Part shown: positions 6,144-12,759 of the stretch, piece by piece
Numbering within the stretch: position 1 is the first letter of the stretch
Layout: each line of letters opens with the position of its first letter
DNA from: Bacteroidales bacterium
Lineage (GTDB): Bacteria; Bacteroidota; Bacteroidia; Bacteroidales; UBA7960
NCBI GenBank assembly: GCA_007122505.1
Contig: SKTQ01000296.1
Coordinates: 1-12,759 of the forward strand
Direction of reading: 5' to 3'
DNA: 12,759 bases
Position numbers and translations under genes: made by a program
The notes under the pieces: model-generated
What the model saw: the letters and a program-made list of their open reading frames with translations, nothing else
The model's database searches: none
What the model was told of the DNA's origin: nothing

Positions 6144-9100
6144 TATAAAGGTAATAATACATCAGCGGCACAAAATACAAGCTCACCAGTGTACCCAGTC
6201 CCAGACCGCCCATAACGGCTAGGGCGAGAGGCTTTTGCAGTTCGCCACCCAGTCCGGTGATAAACAGAAATGGCATAAGAGCACTTATGGTGGTGATACT
6301 GGTCATTAAAATGGGTTTTAACCGGTAGTGCCCTGCTGTATGCAGTGCCCGCATCAGGGGCATACCCTGGTTGCGCAGCCGGTTGATGGTATCAATCTTA
6401 AGGATGCTGTCGTTGATGATGATACCGGACATAACCACCAGCCCGATCATCGACATAACATTGATGGTGGCATTGAACAGCAGCAGCATAATGAGAGCCC
6501 CGGCCATGGCAATGGGCACTTCCAGCAAAACGATAAAAGGCAAACGGAGCGATTCGAACTGCGCTGCCAGGATAAAAAACAGGAGCATGAGTGCCACGCT
6601 TCCTATAAGCAGCAGTTCTCTGATAAGATCGGCTTGCGAGAAAATGCTTCCGGAGTATGAGGCCTCAAAAAGGCCCTCCTGCCGCAGAAGTTGATCCACC
6701 AAGGGCCGTAGTTGCCGGTACTGCCTCCGGCTTGCGTCTATCTCAACAGGAAAATACTCGCCTTCCAATCCGGCAGTAATGGTTTTAAGCTCAGCACCAC
6801 GCGCCCGGGTTAGCAATAACGACAGAGGTATATCAATACCATGGCGGTTGGCAACACGCTCGTTCTGCAGCATTTGTTGAATATCCGTTTGCAGTGCGCC
6901 CAGCTTTACCGGAATGGTATTGCGGTCATCCATAAGTGCAATAATCTGGTTTTCATTGAACACCCTTGAAAGCACCTGATGCAGGGAGGACATTTCGACA
7001 TGGTGAAGGGCCATAAGCTGCAGGTTAGGCTGCAGGATGAAGACTTCTTGCAGTGGCAGAGGCTCTGCCCTGAAATTGTCAATGGATTCATCAAGGGCAT
7101 TCAGGGAAGATTGCAAATGGTTAATAAGCTGACTCCCATAGGCCTGCAAGGGGCGCAGCCTGACTTCAAGAGGTGCCTGCCGGGCTGCAAATACCTGGTC
7201 GAACAAGTTGCCCTCATCTTCGAACCTGTAAAGCGCACCGGGATAATGCTGTTCTATAAATCGGGCTGCCCGGTTTTCAATAATTTGCAATTGTTGCGCC
7301 GATGGGGTTAACATATAAACCAGGCTTTGACGCCGGTTGCTGTTGTGCAGGTTTTCCATTAGAAACTGCTGCCTACCCGCTTGCACGGTAACATGAAGCA
7401 AGTCATCTTCGAGGGTGTCAAGCAGCTGGGTTATGCGCCGATGGTTTTCGTCCACATGGATGTTTTCGTTCCAGTCGATCCAAAGCAGAGTAGCCTCTCT
7501 TTTTACTTCCGGCAATTGCTCCTTGTCAATAAATACTGAAAGTACCGGCACGCTGAAAAGCAAGCCCGCAAATATGGCCCATACAAGAAATTGCCGGCGC
7601 ATGGTAAAGCGGAATCCTTTATCGTAAAGCCTTTGATAGCTCCACCTCCCTTTGCTTTGGAGCCGGAGAACCTCCTGCCTGGATGCACCGGATTTGAACA
7701 TCATGTGATAATAGACCGGTATGAGCGTCATAGCGATGACCAGTGAAACTAACAATCCTATGCTAACCGCCATGGCCTGATCAAAAAACAGTGCTCCGGG
7801 CAATCCCCCAAGAAATATGAGTGGAATAAACACAGAGCATGTGGTAAGCACCGAACTCAGCAGGGGCCTGAATACCTCATTGGTACCCTTGATACATGCA
7901 TCGTAAAGCGGCAGACCCTGGGTACGATGCCGTGTAATATTGTCGATAACAATGATTGAGTTGTCGATCATCATTCCGATACACAAAACAAGGCCCGAGA
8001 GGGAAACAATATTAAGGGAAATGCCTGCCAGAAAGAAAAATAGCAGCGATACAACAATGGCTGCCGGCACAGAAATAACGATGAGCCAGGGAGAGCGTTT
8101 GTCACGAAGAAAAAGGAACATTACCACAAACGCAAGAATTGCGCCCAGGATAATGGTATTTCGGAGGTTTTCAAGTGTATAATAAAGTAAGGTGGTTTGG
8201 TCGCGATACACGGTAAACTGAAGATGCGGGTAATCCTCCCTGAAAATGTCGATCATGGCATGAAGTTCATTTTTCAGGTCCTGCATGCGGGCATCGGCCT
8301 GTTTGATGATAGCCATGCTGATGGCGCGTTGCCCCTGCGAGTGCACCATGCCTTCGGCTTCCTGAGGGCGGCTTTCAATGACACTCAGGTCTTTCAACTG
8401 CCAAAGCCTGTCCCTGTGGTTGAACCACAAGTTGCCGATATCAGCGGCCTCCATCAGATGCGAACCCACCCGCACATTATACTGGTACTGCTTATCCCTG
8501 ATCATGATGTTCCCCAGGCTCACATTGTTGGCCCTGATGGTATTTTCAATAACCTGTGGAGATAAACCCATGGCCTGCAGCATATCCATATGGGGTATGA
8601 TGACAATTTCGGGAAAGGTTCTTCCGCTCATATCGGCCATAGCCACCTGGGGAATTTGTTCAAGGCGGCGCCGAATGATCTCTTCGGCAAAGGCACTTAA
8701 CTGTAAAAAATCATTGTCGGAAGGATTTGGTTTACCAGGCTGGTCAGGCTCGCGGAAGTGGATGTCCAGGTAAAATACCGGAATATCACTTGCGCTGGCC
8801 TTAATCACTGCAGGGCGGTTCAGCTCGCGCGGCAGGACGGCGGTAGCTTTGTCAACCTGTTCGTTTACTTCTATGTAAGCCAGATCGATGGATGTGCCAA
8901 ACTCAAACTCCATACTAACCAGTCCGCTACCGTCGCGACTTTCGGTCTTAATATCTCTAAGGCCGTTTACCTGCATCAGGTACATGCGCAGGCGCTCCAT
9001 AACGCGGCTTTCCATTTCGCGGGCCGAGTATTCGGGAGCATTCACCTGCACGCTGATGCGCGGGATATCCACATCGGGCACTAATGAAACGGGCAGGTAG

Positions 9101-9183
9101 GAGGCAGCCACCAACCCCATAATCAACATTCCCAGGAAAACCATGCTGACAGCAACCGGACGTTTTATAAGAAAACCAACCAT
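6130..9183 (-). CDS. RND efflux permease subunit (permease 2)
   Basis: This 1017-residue ACR_tran/RND protein (PF00873) is the first permease of the locus. It has TM1 (about 9-31) preceded by the usual short cytoplasmic MVGFLIKRPVAV, a periplasmic porter loop, TM2-TM6 (about 341-494), TM7 (about 532-551), a second loop, and TM8-TM12 (about 853-1013). TM4 contains GMMIDNSIIVIDN (403-415) with D407 as the likely proton-relay acid; TM10 contains GLVVMSGIIINDSI (914-927) instead of an AcrB-type lysine. It is clearly non-identical to permease 1, so the pair may assemble as a mixed trimer or work separately. The ATG lies 1 nt after the adaptor stop, indicating tight co-transcription. The last codons and stop (YRVKS, TAA) are made by the heptad repeat, so the original C-terminus may have been a few residues different. 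Confidence 0.94.
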   Translation of the reverse strand: MVGFLIKRPVAVSMVFLGMLIMGLVAASYLPVSLVPDVDIPRISVQVNAPEYSAREMESRVMERLRMYLMQVNGLRDIKTESRDGSGLVSMEFEFGTSIDLAYIEVNEQVDKATAVLPRELNRPAVIKASASDIPVFYLDIHFREPDQPGKPNPSDNDFLQLSAFAEEIIRRRLEQIPQVAMADMSGRTFPEIVIIPHMDMLQAMGLSPQVIENTIRANNVSLGNIMIRDKQYQYNVRVGSHLMEAADIGNLWFNHRDRLWQLKDLSVIESRPQEAEGMVHSQGQRAISMAIIKQADARMQDLKNELHAMIDIFREDYPHLQFTVYRDQTTLLYYTLENLRNTIILGAILAFVVMFLFLRDKRSPWLIVISVPAAIVVSLLFFFLAGISLNIVSLSGLVLCIGMMIDNSIIVIDNITRHRTQGLPLYDACIKGTNEVFRPLLSSVLTTCSVFIPLIFLGGLPGALFFDQAMAVSIGLLVSLVIAMTLIPVYYHMMFKSGASRQEVLRLQSKGRWSYQRLYDKGFRFTMRRQFLVWAIFAGLLFSVPVLSVFIDKEQLPEVKREATLLWIDWNENIHVDENHRRITQLLDTLEDDLLHVTVQAGRQQFLMENLHNSNRRQSLVYMLTPSAQQLQIIENRAARFIEQHYPGALYRFEDEGNLFDQVFAARQAPLEVRLRPLQAYGSQLINHLQSSLNALDESIDNFRAEPLPLQEVFILQPNLQLMALHHVEMSSLHQVLSRVFNENQIIALMDDRNTIPVKLGALQTDIQQMLQNERVANRHGIDIPLSLLLTRARGAELKTITAGLEGEYFPVEIDASRRQYRQLRPLVDQLLRQEGLFEASYSGSIFSQADLIRELLLIGSVALMLLFFILAAQFESLRLPFIVLLEVPIAMAGALIMLLLFNATINVMSMIGLVVMSGIIINDSILKIDTINRLRNQGMPLMRALHTAGHYRLKPILMTSITTISALMPFLFITGLGGELQKPLALAVMGGLGLGTLVSLYFVPLMYYYLYRVKS

Positions 9184-9184
9184 T

Positions 9185-10294
9185 TTATTCAGCCTTTATG
9201 TTTACCGGTGAGCCATGGGCGAGGTTGGCATTGCCCGAAACAATCACCGTATCGCCGGGCTGCAAACCGGCCACCCTGTCGGGGTTGGCCATCACACTGT
9301 AGTGCGTAGTATTTTGATGGATAACGTTTACATAGGTCCATTCGGCTTTGCCCCCGGTGTATTTAAATAGCACCTCCAGGTTGTCGCGATACAGCACTGC
9401 CGACCTGGGCACAACCAGTTGTTCAGGCAAAGAGCTTATCATCAGAACCTTTACATTCATCCCTTCCATAAGGCCCCGGGCGTCGGATATCAGAGCCGTA
9501 ATCTCTACCCTCCCATGCTCATCTACCTGAGGGTTAACGCTTTCTATGTGGCCATGCCATGATTTATCGGGTGCTGCGAAAGGAATTACCTCCACTCTTG
9601 CACCGGTGTTTACCATCGACAGCTCGTTTTCCATTACCGGGAATCTAACCAGGAAAGCGGTATGATCGATAAGGGTGCACAGTTGGTCACCCATTCCCAC
9701 CTGCTCATACACCTGCACATCTACCCCTGCCACCACCCCGGCAAAGGGAGCGCGGATTCGGGTTTGAGCAATATCGGTTTTTATGTTTTGAAGTTCAAGC
9801 AATGCCTCGCTGTATCCTGAGCGAACACCCGCCATTTCCCATACTTCGGGCGGCACCTTCAGGCTGTCACGGATCGTAAACCATCGCCCCAGCAATATAT
9901 CCTCCATTTCGAGCGAAGCATGAGCAAAACGCAACTCAGCTTGTTTTAACCTTCTTTGCAGGTTTTTATCGCACAACACGGCGAGCAGTTGCCCTGCCTG
10001 CACCACCTGACCGTTTTTAATGTGAAGCTCCTGTATCTGTTCTGAAAGGGGAAAAGAAAGACGCGACTTTCGGCGGGCAAACAACCGCCCGTTGCTGATC
10101 AGTTCAAGATGAAAGTTGGTGGGTTGCAGCACCATGATATCCACCTCTGTTACAAAATCCGTATTGGCAGAAGAAACATTCTGCTCGACTGCTGCCTTCT
10201 TTTCGGTAGGGGCAGAGCAGGAGTATAACAACACAAAGAGCCCTGTATTAAGCAAAACCCAAAGGGCAAAAGGAAAAGAAATGAACCTGAACAT
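9185..10294 (-). CDS. RND efflux periplasmic adaptor (membrane fusion lipoprotein)
   Basis: This 369-residue HlyD/AcrA-type adaptor links RND permeases to an outer-membrane channel. The N-terminus is a lipoprotein signal with a hydrophobic run (about 4-24) ending in LLYSC (lipobox Cys26), so it should be lipid-anchored. Then come the first lipoyl half (about 84-108, QELHIKNGQVVQAGQLLAV), a short helical hairpin (about 109-178), the second lipoyl half (TRIRAPFAGVVAGVDV, 178-193), a beta-barrel domain (about 212-285) and a membrane-proximal domain with LVVPRSAVLYRDN (293-305) to the C-terminus. A TTG at 10303 would add three residues; the ATG at 10294 is preferred because it starts directly at the hydrophobic signal. 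The gene opens the efflux operon, with an 83-87-bp gap to the upstream gene and only a weak promoter-like TTATTTTG at 10335-10328. No TolC-like gene is adjacent. Confidence 0.93.
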   Translation of the reverse strand: MFRFISFPFALWVLLNTGLFVLLYSCSAPTEKKAAVEQNVSSANTDFVTEVDIMVLQPTNFHLELISNGRLFARRKSRLSFPLSEQIQELHIKNGQVVQAGQLLAVLCDKNLQRRLKQAELRFAHASLEMEDILLGRWFTIRDSLKVPPEVWEMAGVRSGYSEALLELQNIKTDIAQTRIRAPFAGVVAGVDVQVYEQVGMGDQLCTLIDHTAFLVRFPVMENELSMVNTGARVEVIPFAAPDKSWHGHIESVNPQVDEHGRVEITALISDARGLMEGMNVKVLMISSLPEQLVVPRSAVLYRDNLEVLFKYTGGKAEWTYVNVIHQNTTHYSVMANPDRVAGLQPGDTVIVSGNANLAHGSPVNIKAE

Positions 10295-10381
10295 AAAGGT
10301 CAATATTGATTCACATGAGATTTAATGCAAAATAAGAAATATTATTATGAAAAAAAACCAATTCAAACACATTTTTACGGG

Positions 10382-10975
10382 CTACCCCTCGAACGGGTAT
10401 AAAGGAGCAAGCCAGGGTTCAAATAAATCTCTTTCCTTAAGCAATTCAAGGGGTAAAACACCCAGTATAAACCCTTTTGCATCAACGAAAAGCAATTCGG
10501 CGTCGTAAACCGGATGTTGATAATCATAAAGTTTACCCGTAAGCCAGTCTACCCTTTCACTATCTAACAGCCCATTTTGTTCAATAACAGGTTTCAGGAA
10601 ATGCCGGTTTGATATGTGGGAAACAATTTTAAAATGTTCTTTTTCTGCACCTAACCTGATCAGTGCATTTATTACAGTCATATTGCAGGGGGAACAGGAA
10701 TGGGCTTTCAGGTAAAGAATTGCCAGCAGCCGGGTATCAGAACGGTGCAAAGGTGTATGAGATGAAATTTGCACGGGCGCTTTTCCAAAATTCAAATCCA
10801 GCGCTTCCTGCAGAATACCCAGTTGGTACCTGCTGAGATTTAGTTCCTGCTCCATGGTTTTTGACCTGATTTCGGATTGCAGCTGTTTTTCATTGGTTTT
10901 CTTTACCGAAAAACTAAGCCATACCGATAGGGCAACAAAGAATAATATAATTATGCTTTTTATTTCTATTTTCAT
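10382..10975 (-). CDS. Membrane-anchored thioredoxin-like protein
   Basis: The 197-residue product has one N-terminal membrane segment (about 7-23), a Lys/Glu/Gln-rich stretch likely to be helical or coiled (about 24-60), and then a thioredoxin-like region. The core strand LLAILYLKAHSCSPC (83-97) places a CxxC pair, C94-S-P-C97, at the start of a helix as in thioredoxin-fold proteins. The later strand AELLFVDAKGFILGVL (159-174) matches the usual late strand with an Asp-x-x-Gly turn. It probably acts on the periplasmic face, possibly in disulfide reduction or exchange, but no substrate is visible. The ATG is 14 nt after the stop of the upstream lipoprotein gene, so the two are likely co-transcribed. 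The fold call rests on CxxC context only, not on recognition of a named family. Confidence 0.75.
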   Translation of the reverse strand: MKIEIKSIIILFFVALSVWLSFSVKKTNEKQLQSEIRSKTMEQELNLSRYQLGILQEALDLNFGKAPVQISSHTPLHRSDTRLLAILYLKAHSCSPCNMTVINALIRLGAEKEHFKIVSHISNRHFLKPVIEQNGLLDSERVDWLTGKLYDYQHPVYDAELLFVDAKGFILGVLPLELLKERDLFEPWLAPLYPFEG

Positions 10976-10989
10976 TTTTTGTAAGGGAT

Positions 10990-11469
10990 TTATTTGTCCA
11001 TAAGTTTTCTAAAATTAGGCATAGAGGGATTGGTGTGGGCAATGTATTGTCCGTTTTCATCAAATAAGCACGACACCCATTTTACACCCTGGGTTCTGGC
11101 CAGTTTAAAAAAAGGCGGCGTGGTATGGGTTATCAGAAATCCGCTGTCAAAACACCAGTCATTAAGCCTTTCTTTTAACCTGTCAAGTTTATCCTCAGGC
11201 ACATCAATAAGGAAAAGTACATCGTGATGTTCACTTTCAATATAGGGTTTTAACAAACCTGGCATGCCCATCATGCAGGAAAATTCAAGGCCTTCCATTT
11301 CATAAAGGCCTGAAGTATGCAGATTGATATACATCAAAAGTTTTTTGTTTGATTTATGGGCCATCCCTGCTTGTTCGAACTCATAAAAATCAAAAAAATC
11401 TTTTTCCTTTGTGCAGGAATTTAGCATTATAAAAGCAAAAAGTGAAATTAGAAGCAACCTAAATATCAT
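10990..11469 (-). CDS. Small lipoprotein of unknown function, thioredoxin-like layout
   Basis: I do not recognise this 159-residue protein. The N-terminus is a lipoprotein signal with lipobox LNSC (Cys19), so it should be anchored in the envelope. The rest reads as alternating strands and helices: KKLLMYINLHTSG (42-54), a helix with FSCMMGMPGLLKPYI (63-77), the strand DVLFLIDVP (83-91), a charged helix (93-104), TPPFFKLARTQGV (117-129) and the strand VSCLFDENGQYIAHTNPSM (132-150). That order resembles a thioredoxin fold, but the expected CxxC position holds HTSG, so redox activity is doubtful. Remaining cysteines (C65, C106, C134) are scattered. It lies between the beta-propeller lipoprotein gene (40 bp upstream) and the CxxC protein gene (14 bp downstream), suggesting a shared envelope role. 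Confidence 0.75.
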   Translation of the reverse strand: MIFRLLLISLFAFIMLNSCTKEKDFFDFYEFEQAGMAHKSNKKLLMYINLHTSGLYEMEGLEFSCMMGMPGLLKPYIESEHHDVLFLIDVPEDKLDRLKERLNDWCFDSGFLITHTTPPFFKLARTQGVKWVSCLFDENGQYIAHTNPSMPNFRKLMDK

Positions 11470-11509
11470 GGTTTTTATTTTTTTAAAGTTATCACGCCTT
11501 TGGGCCGAA

Positions 11510-12670
11510 TTACCAGGAATGGTCTTTTAAAGGCAAAACTATTAACAGAGGATTAAAGTAATCTTCGGGAATGGCATAACCCAAAGAAAGTTCCGTTCTG
11601 CTTTCCAGAAATGATTTCAGGTCCAATGGATTCGTCAAAAACCATACGCTGCCTTCCAAATCAATATGAACAGGCCTTAGTTGACTAAAAAAATCGTTAG
11701 TTGCCTCTTGACTGGCATTACTTATCACCCGCTTATATGTTGAGTCTGCAATGTTGACATAGAAATGGGATACCCGGGTACCACCTGAACCCTGCTTTAA
11801 GGTAACCACGCAAAAAAAATCATTTCCTGCCCTAAGGGAAACAGTGCTACAAAAACCATCGGAGCCAATATTTTCAAAAAACTCAAAAGGATCACTAACC
11901 CTTTCAAGTTCTTCTTTGGTAATTTCATAATTTCCAAAATCCAGCTTTAAAAACTCTTCAATTCCATTCTTATCGTATTTGTAAACAGAGGGGAAAAAGG
12001 TTTCTCTGAAATAACCATAATCGGCTTTAGGTGTAAAGTTCATTTCAATCATATCAAAAGCCTGGGTTTTAAGGGGGAGATAGGATTCAAGTATTTGTAT
12101 TGTATCGGCCCTGTGCAACCTGTGAAAGTTTGGTGAATTAAAATAACCTGAATAATAAAAATACAAATTACTGTTCAGGCGGTCAAAACTCGTAACAATA
12201 AAGGGTGTAGAAAATTTTTTTAAATAATCCCCCTCAAAATTAAATGTCATTATCGTGGAACCATTGTCAGAGAGTATATCAACAGCCTCATTTTGGGTAT
12301 CTACTGAAAAAAAACCGGGATTGTAATATTCAGCCGGGCCTTGTCCTGACCTGCCTATTTTGTTTATCAGGGCTCCGTTATTATCAAAACGATAAAGCTG
12401 AGCATAACCTTTATCCAGAATAAAAAAGTATTTACCGGTGAATTCCAACTGGAGGTCATCGCTCAAAAAAAGGGAATTATCATCGTCAAAGAAAACATAT
12501 GTCATTTTTTCCAGTTCAAAATAATCCTCAAAATGGATTTTTTTTCCGGTATGATAATCGATTACAAATGTTTTACTTTTTTCATCTTCAGGTTTATCCC
12601 GACCGCATCCGGATAAGCAAAATAAGAAGGATATAAAAACTATTAAGGTATTTTTTCGGTTGTAAAACAT
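11510..12670 (-). CDS. 6-bladed beta-propeller lipoprotein
   Basis: This 386-residue exported protein has a signal peptide ending in lipobox LSGC (Cys22). Its body resembles the Bacteroidota 6-bladed beta-propeller family (PF17170 type, NHL-like). Typical elements are YFFILDKGYAQLYRFDNNG (81-99), followed by INKIGRSGQGPAEYYNP (102-118) with the family GxxGxGPxEY turn, then FSVDTQNEAVDILSDNG (121-137) and FNFEGDYLKKF (143-153), the repeating blade pattern. Later blades are less regular, ending with DLEGSVWFLTNP (337-348). Such proteins are common in gut and environmental Bacteroidota, usually without a known ligand. It is the first gene of the three-gene exported cluster; upstream only 89 bp remain, with no clear promoter. 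The length is normal for the family and the ATG is the only start that retains the whole signal. Confidence 0.85.
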   Translation of the reverse strand: MFYNRKNTLIVFISFLFCLSGCGRDKPEDEKSKTFVIDYHTGKKIHFEDYFELEKMTYVFFDDDNSLFLSDDLQLEFTGKYFFILDKGYAQLYRFDNNGALINKIGRSGQGPAEYYNPGFFSVDTQNEAVDILSDNGSTIMTFNFEGDYLKKFSTPFIVTSFDRLNSNLYFYYSGYFNSPNFHRLHRADTIQILESYLPLKTQAFDMIEMNFTPKADYGYFRETFFPSVYKYDKNGIEEFLKLDFGNYEITKEELERVSDPFEFFENIGSDGFCSTVSLRAGNDFFCVVTLKQGSGGTRVSHFYVNIADSTYKRVISNASQEATNDFFSQLRPVHIDLEGSVWFLTNPLDLKSFLESRTELSLGYAIPEDYFNPLLIVLPLKDHSW

Positions 12671-12759
12671 GGTTATTGGATTAAGATAATACTTGCAAAT
12701 CGACCCATCAAAATTTTTTCAAAAAAAATATTGATCAGATGAGCTTTAATAAAATTGAA

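Noticed and set aside
5246..6153. Target-site duplication flanking the cassette
   Set aside because: The bases outside the left tract (GGAGCGCATG) and the right tract (TATAAAGGTA) show no direct repeat. A duplication could be masked by the repetitive ends, but none can be claimed.
5941..6222. Plus-strand open frame across the right end of the cassette
   Set aside because: Its product is low-complexity (Asn/His/Pro/Gln/Leu-rich), it reads through the heptad tract and into the antisense of permease 2, and it has no family resemblance.
10328..10361. Promoter for the efflux operon (TTATTTTG, upstream TTG)
   Set aside because: It has one mismatch in the -7 box and a 23-nt spacer. It is plausible in position but too weak to annotate; read-through from the upstream cluster is equally possible.
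12696..12723. Promoter for the beta-propeller gene (TCGATTTG with upstream TTTG)
   Set aside because: The -7 box has one mismatch and the spacer is 16 nt instead of about 19. The true promoter may lie beyond the window edge.

Overview
The window looks like a chromosomal segment of a Bacteroidota bacterium (Bacteroidales or Marinilabiliales-like; the genus cannot be resolved by eye). Support comes from a 6-bladed beta-propeller lipoprotein gene, paired RND permeases of a type I associate with Bacteroidota, start codons without Shine-Dalgarno sequences, one TTTG-N19-TAnnTTTG promoter of the Bacteroidota sigma-factor type, a DUF4143-type ATPase and a stand-alone four-helix-bundle (23S rRNA intervening-sequence type) protein gene. 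No tRNA, rRNA or CRISPR array was recognised.

Layout. At the left edge is a plus-strand SOUL heme-binding-family gene that may continue off the window. A 306-bp convergent gap follows, carrying a degenerate inverted repeat built from roughly 9-bp units. Everything else is on the minus strand, so transcription runs from right to left. From the right end the order is: a beta-propeller lipoprotein; a small lipoprotein of unknown function; a membrane-anchored thioredoxin-like CxxC protein; then an efflux locus of periplasmic adaptor, RND permease 2, an inserted four-helix-bundle cassette and RND permease 1; and finally an AAA/DUF4143 ATPase with its own promoter.

Working together. The adaptor and the two permeases form a tripartite efflux system with two non-identical inner-membrane pumps and one lipoprotein adaptor. 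No outer-membrane TolC-like factor is encoded here. Adaptor and permease 2 are 1 nt apart. Permease 2 and permease 1 are instead separated by about 870 bp of unrelated sequence. The three genes upstream encode exported envelope proteins and are closely spaced (14 and 40 bp). They are AT-richer than the pump genes and are probably a separate functional unit.

Most interesting signal. The cassette between the two permeases (about 5257-6143) looks like a discrete inserted element. Its left end is a tract of 15 exact-length 7-bp units (RAGTTDA). Its right end is a tract of the same units in inverted orientation. Inside both tracts lies a second imperfect inverted repeat (16 of 19 bp), and the cargo is a single four-helix-bundle protein gene. 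The tracts abut the permease genes so closely that the right tract supplies the last codons and stop of permease 2, and the left tract forms the whole leader of permease 1. No transposase is present, so its mobility is inferred.
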